DNA of 64,000 nt from Liolophura sinensis (lineage: Eukaryota > Mollusca > Polyplacophora > Chitonida > Chitonidae), in the NCBI RefSeq assembly GCF_032854445.1, contig NC_088305.1, positions 15,669,717 to 15,733,716 of the forward strand. The letters are read 5' to 3'. Below the pieces are notes generated by a model. It did no database searches. It had not been told where the DNA came from and was given only the letters and a program-made list of their open reading frames with translations. Below are positions 37,401 through 52,400 of the stretch, one piece after another; position 1 is the stretch's first letter; each line of letters opens with the position of its first letter. The position numbers and the translations under genes were made by a program.

Positions 37401-40400
37401 GAAAGTGGAAGGATCGATCAATTTAAATGCTCAAGGCTGGGTTGGATTGTATGGCTGAAAGTCTGATTCGACACCATTCCAGCTGGTTCTTCAGGGATAT
37501 AACAGTAGTGTGTCCCAAGACTTTGCCAGGCTAGAGCAGGTTAATGGTGGAAGGCTGCTCGTGCCTACTGAAGGCGTGCTGACAGAATGTTGGCCAGAGC
37601 CTCAGTTCACTTGGGTTTGGACTTTAGCTTAGTATTAACCTATCAAAGACCAGTTTCTGGGACAGAAATAACCTGACAAATGTTGAATGTCTTTACCTTT
37701 TAACCGTGCTGACAATACGACTTGAGTAAAGGCCATCTGGTATAGGATCATACTCAGCATTCACAATCTGAAACAAGGGGAAAAAACTACAATGGCATAC
37801 GTACAAATCAACAGATCACAAACTGCAAAATAACTGATTTATGTACATGTACATGAAGAGCACTGAGCACATCACTGTGCAGGAGCTAGATTCAAAAATG
37901 TAGTAAATGGTTTAGGTGCAGTGGCCTGATCTCATGCAAATGTGCCTAATCTCATGCAAATGTGCCTAATCTCATGCAAATGTGCCCAATTTCATGCCAA
38001 TGTGCCTAATCCCATGCAAATGTGCTTAATCTCATGCCAATGTGCCCAATCTCATGACAATATGCCTAATCTCATGGCAATGTGCCTAATGTCACGCCAA
38101 TGTGCCCAATCTCAAGGCCATGTGCCCAATCTCATGCCAATGTGCCCAATCTCACACCAATGTGCCTAATCTCACGCCAATGTGCCTAATCTCAAGGCAA
38201 TGTGCCCAATCTCACACCAAAGTGCCCAATCTCATGCCAATGTGCCCAATCTCATGCCAATGTGTCCAATCTCATGCCAATGTGCCCAATCTCACACCAA
38301 TGTGCCTAATCTCATGCCAATGTGCCCAATCTCACGCCAATGTGCCCAATCTCGCGCCAATGTGCCTAATCTCACATTTAGTATCAGCCCCATCCCCAAA
38401 AATCCCCCCAAATAGAAGAAATTAACCATATGACAGGATGTCATGTTGCTTAGTTTGACTTTAAACAGGTTGTTTCATGGGCCATTTGTGGTGGGCATTG
38501 ATTGCACTACTGGTACATCCAGTTTGTGTGGAGAAATGTAGCAATCAGAAGTGCACTGATTGCACTACTGGTACATCCAGTTTGAATGGAGAAATGTAGC
38601 AATCAGTAGTGCACTGATTGCACTATTGGTACATCAAGTTTGAGTGGAGAAATGTAGCAATCAGAAGTGCACTGATTGCACTACTGGTACATCCAGTTTG
38701 AATGGAGAAATGTAGCAATCAGAAGTGCACTGATTGCACTATTGGTACATCCAGTTTGAATGGAGAAATGTAGCAATCAGAAGTGCACTGATTGCACTAC
38801 TGGTACATCCAGTTTGCATGGAGAAATGTAGCAATCAGAAGTGCACTGATTGCACTACTGGTACATCCAGTTTGAATGGAGAAATGTAGCAATCAGAAGT
38901 GCACTGATTGCACTACTGGTACATCCAGTTTGAATGGAGAAATGTAGCAATCAGAGTATACAGTCTACATGAAAATCCATTACTGCACTGTTAAAGTGGC
39001 TGAACGGGGATAATAAAATAATTATCTGATGGTAATTGCAGACATATGCGAAGTTGCACGGACAAAATCTGAATGCACAGAAAAGCACTGTCATTACTGT
39101 CATGTTCTAAATGGAGGTAATCATGACAATAATTACCTGATTCCAATTAAAGGTGTATGGTAAGTTTCATCAAAATCAACACAGTAGTTTACAAGGAGAT
39201 GCAAGGACAAAATCTGAAGACACGGAAAGCACTGCAACGCAAAGTTCTAATAGGGGCACATTATGACAATAATTGCAAGGACAAAATCTGAAGACACGGA
39301 AAGCACTGCAACGCAAAGTTCTAATAGGGGCACATTATGACAATAATTGCAAGGACAAAATCTGAAGACACGGAAAGCACTGCAACGCAATGTTCTAATA
39401 GGGGCACATTATGACAATAATTGCAAGGACAAAATCTGAAGACACGGAAAGCACTGCAACGCAAAGTTCTAATAGGGGCACATTATGACAATAATTGCAA
39501 GGACAAAATCTGAAGACACGGAAAGCACTGCAACGCAAAGTTCTAATAGGGGCACATTATGACAATAATTGCAAGGACAAAATCTGAAGACACGGAAAGC
39601 ACTGCAACGCAAAGTTCTAATAGGGGCACATTATGACAATAATTGCAAGGACAAAATCTGAAGACACGGAAAGCACTGCAACGCAAAGTTCTAATAGGGG
39701 CACATTATGACAATAATTACTAGACTGCCATGAAACTTCTGCATGCACCAGTTCAGATAATTGGCAAGATGTTTGGTAAGTTTCATGCAAATTGGCACAG
39801 TAGTTTAGGAGATGCATGCAAACAACACCCCCCAACACCCACCCCCTCCGAAATTCGTTGAGTGGGGTAGACAAGGGGAATAACTCTTCTAACCTTTGTG
39901 GCAAGTGTAAGCATGTTGCTGGACAAGAAGGGTGGCTTTAGAGTACACATCTGGTAGAGGATACATCCTGTGGCCCAAATATCCGCCTTCTCTCCATACG
40001 GTAAGTTCTGCACAATCTCAGGGCTACAACGGGAATCAGGCATACAATCACATAATTGTCATTTATTAAAGTATATTTATATAATTTAATTTTACCACTT
40101 AATCATGATAAAGTTCAAAACAGAGTATCAGATCAATTAAGACTCGACTGGAATTCATGACTTTGAACACATAAGATAACATGAATTTCTCATGGACGTG
40201 TGAAATAATGCACTCAAACTAAAATATAAAGAATAAGAAAACCGGTGCAAAGCTATCTACATCACACTTCGATAATAAACATATATCTGCTTACCATTAC
40301 AAAATAGTTGAGAGAAAACATCTCAATACCACAATGGACTCCTAAAGAGTGAAACACAATGGACTCACCAGGAGTATAAAATGGTGCCCACCACAGAGGT

Positions 40401-43400
40401 CATCTCACTGCAGTCAGATCTCTTCTGTTTGGCCAGCCCAAAGTCCGCTGAAGCAAAAAAAAAAAAAAAAAACTTATGTTAGCTTAAATTTACTACATTT
40501 ATTTAATTGGTGCTTTATGTTGTATTCAAGAATATTTTACTTATACACTGGCAGCCAGCCAGTGAAAACCTGAAAGAGTCCGCAGGAAGGCTACAACCAA
40601 TCGCAGGTTGCTGACAGACCTTCCCACATACCAACAAAGAATTAGTAACCATGAGCTGCACTTGGACTCACAGTGTCAACATTGGTGAGATGCTCCTGGG
40701 TCATTGTGCTATGCTACCATGCTAACCCCTTAGGCCACAAAGGCCCCCATAAATTTATTTAAACATCCAACAAGAATATGTATTGTACATATGGCACAAA
40801 CCCATATCAGGTATAACAGCAAAGTCACTCCGCAAATCAAATGGCATTCTTAGAATGCAGTAGGCCACACCAATTTTAATTGTTTCACGTGGAGAACAGA
40901 TCCTTTTTTCAATGTCCGACGAGGGTATAAACAAAAATTATCATGGCAATTTTTACTGTTCAAGACATATTTATATGATTGGAAATTCCAGAAAAACAGG
41001 ACAGTCATAACCATAATCACTGAACAAAACAGAAAGGTGGATACTCAGTTTTATTTTTTATTCCATTTTTGGATTTTTAGGGTCTATGAAAACACAACAT
41101 AAACTTGGTGTCGCCTTTGTAGTCCAAAGCGAGGTTTCTACACGTGCATGTTTATCGTGACACTCACTGATGGTGACCCTGTCGTTCTCGCCCAGCATGA
41201 TGTTGTTAGGGGTCAGATCTCTGTGCACAATTCTCTTCTCCTTGTGCAGGTAGCGTAGGCCTCGCAGGATCTGCACAGGTACAAATACAACAGGTATGAA
41301 TGCAGGAAGCTTGTCAGTATTAATTCTGTGTGTTCAAGAGCATTTATTCCGCAGTGACATATAATTTATACTGCTCTAAAATGGGACTGTGACACAGCTT
41401 AACCACCGAGTCTTGTCATCTGACACCAAAAATAAGAATAAAACCAGTTTCTCTTTTGTGACAAAAACTGCGCAACTATAGGAAATTTGCATACAAAGTG
41501 TACAGTGCTGTACGTGTACATCTGTGCACCGAATTGAATAAAACCCATCCCAATACGCAGTTTTCAAGTTATTTATTTATTTGATTTGAGTTTTACGCCA
41601 TACCCACTTATACAAGGACAACCACAGTTTGCTGGTAGGCCTTTCCATGTATGACTTGAGAGGAAGCTAAAACGACCTAGACTTGAACTCACAATGTCAG
41701 CATTTTTGAGAGGATCCTGGGTCATTGTGCTGCGCTGACACGCTAATTAATCAAATTCTATGACAATAAAAGAATGCCCCTTTATACCATGACAGCCTCA
41801 GTTGACAGATCTGTAGAGCTAATTACCCATCTTAATCCATGGTGGTTAAAAAATACTGCATCAGATTTTGGGTATTTTCAACTTCGTTAAACACAATGAT
41901 ACTATGAAATAAATTTCGGATAGTTAATGTATTTTACTTTTTTAATGGCCACCATTCTATATTCATTTATTTATCTGATTGGTGTTTTACGCTGTACTCA
42001 AGAATATTTCACTTATATGATGGAGGCCAACGAACATAGCCAGGGAGAAACCCATGGCCATCCGTAGGTTGTTGACAGGCCTTCCCATGTACGGCTGGAT
42101 AGGATTTTTAGCCAGCTGGCTCACAGCAACCGCACTGGCGAGAGGCCCCTGGTTCATTGCACCACTGGCATGCTAACTACCTTGGCCTCCACATCATTCT
42201 ACAGATAAAGAACCATGTGAAATTTTGCCCACTGATGCTACAGTGTGTCTTGCCATAAAGCTGACTGCATCACAAAGGGACGTAACTCTGTGGTCACTGA
42301 GATTTGATATATTTGACATTAAAAATAGGCTTGGAGTATTATATACATATATAATGTATATAACAGTCCCAGAATTAAGTAACCTTCACATGTTGGGTCA
42401 TATTTAGGTTTAAATAAGTTCACATATGCATGTAAGTATAATTTCTAATCAAATCTGCCGGATGATTAGCATATTAAGTACCGGCAAATTGGCTTAATCG
42501 TAACGCGGTGAACGGATGAGTCCACACAGAGCCTTAGAAGCCGATAAACTATTTATTTTACACCCACTTTAAACCTGGAAATAAAAAATAAGTTGAAAAC
42601 AACCTAAAAAGTGATCAGTTCTCTAGAAAAGTTGTGAATTCTCAGATGCCTGAGGTTAGACCACCTCTTCTCTTGACAAACTTAATTTTCGTTCCATTCT
42701 CAGTGAAAGTAATTAAGCGATTTGGCCAGTAATGTCACATTTACAAGTGTCATTTACATAATATTGCTGGAACTGGACAGCTAGGTGTATATTAAGTCTT
42801 CCATTAATACCTGTATGAATATTTTCCAGATGCGGCTTTCTGTGAACGTCTCACCCTTTTCCTTGAGGGAGGTGAAATGTTCCCCCAGAGGGGCTCCTTC
42901 TATCAGCTCCATCACAATAAAGAGCTTCTCACCTAAAACAAAGCACAGACATGGTGCTGGATGGATCAAAGACACTTATATTTATTTATTGTTTTACCCT
43001 GTACTCAAGAATACCTATACAACAGAGGCCAGGATCATGCTGGAAGGAAACCAGGAAAAGTGCGAGGCAAACTCACAACCATCCACAGATTGCTGGCTAG
43101 AGGGATTCACAACACTTAAGCTACTTGGACATAATCACAAAGTACGAACTCATGCATTTTACAGCTCCATGCTTGAAGCACATGTGTACATTATTTGCAT
43201 AACAACAACAACACAATCATTTTGACACAAACTAGGTGGGCCGACAAAGAACACGTACGGAGTAGATTCATAAGAAACAACATTAAAATTTGGAAGTTGT
43301 TTTCCAGGATTTTCCATGACTGTCAAATTTCATGATTTTCCAGGCCTGGAAAAAGCAACTAAGACATTCCATGACTTTCCATCATGTGCACAAAGATACC

Positions 43401-46400
43401 TCATAAAGTTCAGTTGTGAATCTCACCACTCAAAGGCAAACAGTAAACGAAGAATTCTGGATCCCGTTTGATCTATAAGCTTTCCTGTTTGGTGAGATTG
43501 AAATCTCATGAATACCTGTTGCAAAGGCTAACCTTACAGTAGTACAAAAAATTTTGTACTACTGTAATTCTTCAACCTTATCGCATGTTTGCCATGTGTT
43601 TATTTAAGCATATTCTGAAGGCATATTCTGTGCAGACTGATAAAATTATACTTTTTGTGAAGCCAGGACACTGGCCAATCCAACCAATGCAGTTTTGTCT
43701 CCAAAATCAAATTAACAAATGTGTATAAACTGCACTGAAAGTTGCTCTTTCATATGAGTGAGTGAGTGCTTGGGGTTTAAAGTCGCGCTCAACAATTTTT
43801 CAGTCATATGATGACGACTCTTTCATATGCAAAAATTTTCAGGAAATCTTATTGTGGTAATCTTATTTCATGAAAATAATTATACACACATGTACCAGTA
43901 CAACTTACAAGCATGGTACATATAATGGCGTACTGTCAAGCTCTCATGCTAGTGTTAGACATCATACTCACTGTCAGCAAAGTTCAGGGTGCTGTAATAA
44001 CGGACAATGTTCGGGTGTTTCAGCTGTTCCTTCATGATTGACAACTCGCTGATGACCTCACCAACGCTGGTCTCTCGCTCTTTTGGGGTCTTTCCAAACG
44101 CTGAGTTTTGTAAATTAATCTGGATCACAGAAAATATTAAGTGTACACTGGCGTACTATCTAACTGTTATGGAATGGTATCTACTGAATAAATACAGCAG
44201 TACAATATTAATTTTCTACATCAGTATATATGAAGAGGTATTTTCTAATAAAAAGTATAAATGTAGAATCAATCAAAAGTACCATAAAGTCAAAATTGCT
44301 GTAGAACTGCAATTGTGCAACCAAAAAAGAAAAAAAATGGAAAAGGTCATTTAAAATCCTATCCTTAAATTATAGCAAAACAGCAAAGCATTTTAAAATT
44401 TTTTTCCAACACAATTAATTCTGGGCTTGAAATGTTGGCTTGAAATGTTTTTTCCCTCTGTGAGCCCCTGACCCTTAAAACCACCTTTTTGAGGGGCCAA
44501 ATTAATTCTAGGGGAGCCAGTTTGATCGGAGCGTTTTCACGTTTGAATACAGGCCTACTTAATCATTTGCTTCTATGACATGTCTCAACAGAGTCAATTT
44601 ATGAAACTGCTTACATGTGCACTTGTGAAATTTCAATTGCACAAAACCATGGAACTGAAAGCACAAATAAAACCAAGATGAGAAAATTCAAGGCCTTTTT
44701 CAGCCGAAAATCTTCCCCTTTCACAGGCGGCATGGTCGTCGCAACTATCATGAGCCGTGGAACAATTAACCAGAACAAGATGTTACTGAGGTAACAGACA
44801 CATGTACGAGCTCTACTGTATTGGGGATATTGCGTTTATAGACCTCACTGTTCCTACTCATTTCCTCTAACATACAGTCCTGATTAAGTTCACGGAGATT
44901 TCACAGGCGACCTGTAACTTTGTAACCTGACAAAGTTCACGGAGATTCCACAAGCGACCTGTAACTTTGTAACCTGACAAAGTCCACCGAGATTCCATAG
45001 GCGACCTGTAACTTTGTAACCTGACAAAGTTCACGGAGATTCCACAGGCGACCTGTAACTTTGTAACCTAACAAAGTTCACGGAGATTCCACAGGCGACC
45101 TGTAACTTTGTAACCTGACAAAGTTCACGGAAATTCCACAGGTGACCTGTAACTTTGTAACACTCCTCAATACGACAAAGTTACAACAGTAACTCACATT
45201 ACTGCATAGTCGCCAATGGCGATCTATGCTTTTATTTTTGTTCACCAAAGAGTGGTTTTACTCGAAAGTGGCGAATTGGCACCCGTTTTTCCCAACCCCT
45301 GTTGATTAGTAGATATGCTTAAATTACGATCAACTTATTGTGTGTAGAAATTTCACGTGATGTACGAATATGCTCATTAAGTAGGGGAAAAAAAATATTT
45401 TTATTAATGATATTTTATATTTAGCCCCCAAAAAGTTTATACTTCTATTTTTGCAAAATGACAGTAAATTTGACAGTAATTCAGCTAAAAGCACCAAACA
45501 GTTGGTATACATGTTTAAAACCTACAAATGCACCATGCCCTAACCTCATACCTCTTTCATGGCCCTGAATGACTGTCCAGCACTTCTCTTCTTCACTTTG
45601 TACACAGAACCAAACGCCCCACTCCCCAGCAACTCAAATACAGCGTATTCCCCGATGTAATGACTTGGTGCTTTGTCCTGATTGGTTGCCTGAATATTCT
45701 CACGGATTTCTGCAATGCTGGCTTTCTGAAAACAGAACAAGGAATTACAGCTTGTTACTTTATCAGCATTCATGAGTACGGGTGGAAGATCAAACCTGCA
45801 AGAAATGATATATGATCCAGTGTATGGATACATGTACTGTGCAGTCGGATCCTTTAATCCTCAACTACTGCACCCATCAATACTGAATGGTCAATGTAGG
45901 ATATGTAGACAACACTCAGACTGCGGGCCAACCTTGAGCAATCTAGTTGCCATCATCCACATATCCTGCACGGATGATGGTTGGATTGTGGCACTGTAAT
46001 CGGCCTACATTACATCATGACACAATCTGGCTGGCATAATACTCTAGCTTTATCTTAGGCTTGAATAGTTTATTTACTTTCCAGAAAAAAAAAATTGAAG
46101 ACTCTTACCAATCTAATAAAACAGCATACATTTTGTCTCAAAGCCTCCCGCAGACAATCACATTTACCATGAAATCTGTTCCATATTAATAAAAACATGT
46201 CCATATACTATCTCAGGCTCAATGTGGGCCACTGATTGGGGCAGTTTTGCATGTGGGACAGTGTCCATATACTCTCTCAGGCTCAATGTGGGCCACTGAT
46301 TGGGGCAGTTTTGCATGTGGGACAGTGTCCATGTACTCTCTCAGGCTCAATGTGGACCACTGATTGGGGCAGTTTTGCATGTGGGACAATGTCCATATAC

Positions 46401-49400
46401 TCTCTCAGGCTCAATGTGGACCACTGATTGGGACAGCGTCCATGTACTCTCTCAGGCTCAATGTGGACCACTGATTGGGGCAGTTTTGCATGTGGGACAG
46501 TGTCCATGTACTCTCTCAGGCTCAATGTGGACCACTGATTGGGGCAGTTTTGCATGTGGGACAGTGTCCATGTACTCTCTCAGGCTCAATGTGGACCACT
46601 GATTGGGGCAGTTTTGCATGTGGGACAATGTCCATGTACTCTCTCAGGCTCAATGTGGACCACTGATTGAGGCAGTTTTGCATGTGGGACAGTGTCCATG
46701 TACTCTCTCAGGCTCAATGTGGACCACTGATTGGGACAGTGTCCATGTACTCTCTCAGACTCAATGTGAACCACTGATTGGGGCAGTTTTGCATGTGAGA
46801 CAGTGTCAGACAGTTCCATGCATTGAGGATACGTTGCTTGTCGAAAACAGGACTGTGTATATAGCCTTTTGACCAACTACAATTAGATGCCAATTGCTGG
46901 ACCCTCTTACACAAAACTTCATGAATCAGTTTTTCTTAAAACTTTGCCCGTTGTAAATGATGTTGCCTTTTGGCACTATAACCTAGACAAAGTCTGTTAC
47001 AAAAAAGGTAATGAGAAATGTGAACATTTGTGAAAATGGGCCCAGGATTATATATATACAACACAAAGCTGTTCCATTGGGGCTCCGCGTGGCCTGTCCT
47101 ACACCCGAGATCTGTCTGAATGCTTTCTTAGCTTAGCTTTCACAATACACCTCTGTACTCTTCAATTTTGATACTTATCTAAAACTCATTTGGTCATTTT
47201 GAGAGTGCTGCTCTCAACATAACAAGATGGGCACCAAAAAACATGTTTCCTTTACTAAGCTCTGTGCTTCAAAAACATATTTCCTTTAATAAGCTGTGTC
47301 CTTCAAAAACATGTTTCCTTCACTAAGCTATGTCCTTCAAAAACATGTTTCCTTCATTAAGTTGTGTGCTTCAAAAACATGTTCCCTTTACTATAATTAA
47401 GCTGTGCCCGGTTTCCACCCACCATAATGCTGGCCGCCGTCGTATAAGTGAAATATTCTTGAGTACGGCATAAAATACCAATCAAATAAATAATAAATAA
47501 TTTGTTCGATAAAAGAGAAACTCAAGGAAAGTTCGGATTGAAACTAACAAGATGTACTTGTGAACCGTTAAAAGGGAATATCTTAACTTGTCTCAGCAGT
47601 CTTAGCTATAATATTTCTTTTAATAATCAACAGAAGGAATAAGCAACTATGGTGGAAAAAGATAATCTTAATTCTGAGAAGAGCAGCTGAGTCCAGTCTT
47701 AATAACAGTCATGTGATATAATGTCCGATTAAATATGTCCGATACATTTGTGTTCCTGATGGTGTTTAGTATTCCCGGAGGGGTGAAATGAATTCATAAT
47801 TACTTTAAAATCACAGAAAACCAGTTTGCACTGCATACAGATTTGACACCTTGCGGACCGCACAGGCAAGGTCAAGGTTACTGAATACGTAACTGGTCTC
47901 AGATGTAGGACACTGACCATAAATAATCGCTATAATCGCTGTAGAAGATTACATCACTGGACTCTGCACATGTAGAACAAAAGGGCAGATGTGCCAAAAC
48001 CCAGTGCCTAAAAGATAATAAACCTATTCTATATACTCACACTTAAGGAGTTGATTTTCTCCACCAGCGGTTTGTAAGCACTCAGATCTTTGTTGTAATG
48101 ACCAATATCTATGAATACTGCGAACAGATCTGGAGGAAACAGGCGCTTGAAGAGTCGTCGATTTCGCTCCATGCTGAACAGGAACCGAAGGGCTCGGAAT
48201 GCATTTCTCTGCCAGGAACAAAATGATTTTACATAATTATATTCAGCTTCGCAAACAATTGAGAACACATATCTCATCTAGAGTTGACATGAGCTATACA
48301 AATCCACGTATGTTATGTGACCTGAAAATGTGCTGCACAACAAAAATTTCCTCTATAAGAGGAAAATTAATATCATAAGATATTATTTTTGGTGGTGAAA
48401 CTTTTTTCTTCAATTGGGTATCATCTTACCTAGCAAGCAAACCTCAAATGTTCTGTAAGGTCAAACCTGGGAAGAGCATTGGATCCAACGCTCTTTCCAA
48501 GTCAAACTCTCAGAATCAGGCAAAACTGAAATGTTTAACATATGGACATGCAGGTGAATCTATATACATAACAAAACTGGTAAGGTGTAATGCCGTGAGA
48601 AACTATAGTACAGACAATAAATCAGAGGGGAATTCCATGACCTCTGCTTTACTGTAACATCCTGACATTGTAACATAATTAGAGTTGAAGATAAATGCGC
48701 TTTTCATGAAGCGCCAATGAACAGGAAAATGTGTAGTTACTCAAAAGCATACCTAATAATCCCACCATCCTTATGAAGGCTGGCTGAAATCATTTTCATC
48801 CATCTTCCGAAAAAAATTCTTTTTTTAGGGCTAACCCAACCCTACCAGTAAACATATGGTATATGGGTCACTTGGAAATTTTGTTTTTGTATCACTAAGA
48901 ATAGTTTCTTCCATGAGACAATGTCAGCTGAAATCTGGTGTTATCCTATGTGTCAGATACCTGGAGTTTGTCCACATATTTCCTGTCCTTCTCACAGCAA
49001 CGCTGGGGTAAAACCAGCAGGCCCAGGCAGTACACACCATTAGCTTGAGCAATCTGTTGTGCATTGGTGTCATTCAGGACTAGTTCCGTCAGGCAGGCAC
49101 AGCAAGCTGAAGGTCGACATGAACAAAAACCAGAAAAATAAATTAGGTCATGGTAGAAAAATACCAAGATCAAGGTTAAAAGATGGGAAGTGTTTCAAGG
49201 TGACAAAAACAAAAGTGCTGACAGAGAAAAACAAAACAAACAATTTCTGAATTAAGACAGTATTTCATATTTTATCCCACTCAGAATTTAACACACCTGT
49301 TCAAACTGAAATAACATTGTTTAAGTACGACAGCTTATGACTTGCCTAATAATTCCACACAATTTGGACTAAACGAATCACTAAAATGGATTGATCATTT

Positions 49401-52400
49401 CCTAGATGTACATATAAAACTGACCGGACTTGAGTGAATACTGCTGCTGTGTAAGCTCTGCACTCTGCAAACAAAACATAACACAATAATTAACCACAGC
49501 TGATGTAGGTTATTAGCCAATCACTTTATGTCAATGTGGTTGTCTTCCCTTTAATTTCTGTCCAAGGTTTCAACAATTGCAATTTTCACCCACACTTCCA
49601 TACTCCTCCCACTGCAGGTTTGAACTAGTCCAAAGTTTCATACAATTGCAATTTTCACCCACACTTCCATACTCCTCACACTGCAGGTTTGAACTAGCCC
49701 AAAGTTTCATACAATTGCAATTTTCGGGGCCTCCGTGGCTCAGTCGGTTAGCGCGCTAGCGCAGCGTAATGACCCAGGAGCCTCTCACCAATGCGGTCGC
49801 TGTGAGTTCAAGTCCAGCTCATGCTGGCTTCCTCTCTGGCTGTACGTAGGAAGGTCTGGCAGCAACCTGCGGATGGTCGTGGGTTTCCCCCGGGCTGTGC
49901 CCAGTTTCTACCCACCATAATGCTGGCCGTCGTCGTATAAGTGAAATATTCTTGAGTACGGCGTAAAACACCAATCAAATAAATAAATAAATTGCAATTT
50001 TCACCCACACTTCCATACTCCTCCAAGTGCATGCACGTTTCAGTGACGGCAATTTTCGACTTTCCTACACCACACTGTGGTGTTGATTTTTTTGACATTT
50101 GATTTTTCTCCCCTTTTTTGTACTCAACAGTATGAGATCCTTCTAAGGATGTATGAACTGTAAAGTCTAATGACAATGCAGACTAGTCCAACATACAGCC
50201 TGGGAAGGCCTCTATGTGCATGAACCATTTCAAATCTGAACATAATTGATGTTAATCGTCCACCTTATAAATACTTTGATGTTATCCGTGTAGGGATATT
50301 ATGGTGAAAGAAAAGCTAATACTCTCACAATATGAAGTTAACCACCTCTTAAAAATCCTGTTTGTATATTATTTATTGTCTACATGTGTAGACGGTGAAA
50401 TATTTGGCCAAAAAAAAAAAAAAAAAAATTAATGGATTAATAACACTTTACACGTAGGTAAAATTAACATATGCACTTAAAGGATACATCAAACGCTTTG
50501 GTTTTATTTCTTAATGTGCAGATTATCATTTGTAATAACATAACAAATTTTTGCAACTTTCAACTTGGGGGGTTATAAATGGTTTCAAAGCACAGTTTTC
50601 TTAAGGCAGTCCGTCCAGAAATTAACTAGCTTGAAGCGGTGATGTCAATGATGATACCTGTGTAAAAAGAACTCTGTTGGGGATGGACCAGATGGGTCTG
50701 GGTGAATGGTGGCGGGGGTGTGGGGAACAGACTGAATGGGGGCGGATGTAGGGACGTGGATGAGGCGCTGAGCTGGCCCAAAGAAGCCATGCAGTATCAC
50801 CTTGGCCACACAGTAGCGCATGGTTCAACGAGCTTGGGGCACTTTGGGGGTGTTTACCAAGTTCCGAGCAAGATCAAAAATGACATAATTTCTGAAAAAA
50901 TCTGACTGTTGACGGAAAATATGCAAAAATATGCATAATATAGAGGGATAATTAACATTTACTTAAATTCCCCCAAAATTTTTCCTAAACAAAAATAGAA
51001 ACATAATCTTTATTCTATTCTTTATTTTAGTTCCTTTTCCTGTATCCTTTAATAGCAGTGCGACAAGTGGTGTTGGACAACTTCAAACCCATGAACAGAT
51101 GTGCAAAACAGCAAATATGTGTACATGTGTTCCACTGGCAAAATGCTATTTCCCAGAAGTGTTAGAGTTTCTGCTTTAAAAGACATGAGCCGTTAATGTT
51201 TGTGATTTCCAAAGAGAACGACAACAAATAGTTGATGTTTAGCCAAAGCAATCGGTAAATGAATCACTAAACCACACGGCAGTTGGTGAACAAATGTCTT
51301 TGAGAATTTGAAGATTTTTACCTTTGATTTGGTTCCATTGCGGTAATAAAACTCCAATAAATACCCCTAGGTGTATTAGATACAAACACAAAAAAGTCTT
51401 TATCATAAGCAAAATGCAATGCATAAATTGCAACATAGTTTTAGCCAAAAGGAAGGAAAAGCAAATTAACACAAAAACCGTTGTACATTTTTAAAATTTA
51501 TGGCCGTCACATTACAAGATCATCTGATATTTATTAACAACCAAATTCTCTATGTTACCAAAACTGTCACACAGTTCCAGAATGCCTTCTTTTGTGTCAG
51601 AGTTATCTCCCTTACCTCATCCACCCCTGCAGCAGTTTGGCGTTGCAACCCAGCACTGGCTGGACCCCCACTGACATCATTCCTCTCTGACACAAACTTC
51701 CTCTCACTGGCAAAGAAAGAAACAAACAATGGGGTATGCAGATTACGAGAAGACACAATACACTTTTCAGGCTACAGCAGAAGCTTGCACCCGACTGGTT
51801 CAAAATTAATAACATGACCATTCAATTTTTTTCGTGTACTTCATGATTTAAGATATCTAAGTCATACAAAATTACAATTATAAAAAGTACACTTTTTCAA
51901 TCTTTGGGCAAGACAGTTTATCAATACATAAATAAATATGTTGCAGTGTTCAAGTTTTATTTATTTATTTATTTATTTGATGGGTGTTTTATGCCATACT
52001 CAAGAATATTTCACTTATACGACAGCGGCCAGCATAATGGTTAGAGGAAACCAGGCAGAACCCGGGGGAAACCCACGACCATCCGCAGGTTGCTGGTAGA
52101 CCTTCCTACATATGGCCGGAGAGGAAGCCAGCATGAGCTGGACTTGAACTCACAGCGACCGCATTGGTGTTTTCAAGTTTTGGTGTGCTACGGTGGAAAT
52201 TCTGCAGTTGTGAATGTGACATACATACTGATTACCACTTGTACTTGAACTGGTAACACACTACAATACTGTAACAAAGCTGCTACCAATCTCCATTCTA
52301 ACCACACCACTGTACAGGTGTATAGTACTACATCAAGTATTATGGTATAAATACATATGTAGTTTATTACTGTATTGAGACTACGGCTCACAAACATACA

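Noticed and set aside
37929-38425. Three frames of 75-107 codons with repeating SCQCAQSHANVPNL
   Set aside because: A 20-bp repeat; the frame content cycles with the unit and continues into a low-complexity end.
49726-49830. Functional tRNA gene
   Set aside because: A/B-box-like motifs are present, but the spacing is too long and no cloverleaf can be drawn. It is the SINE head.
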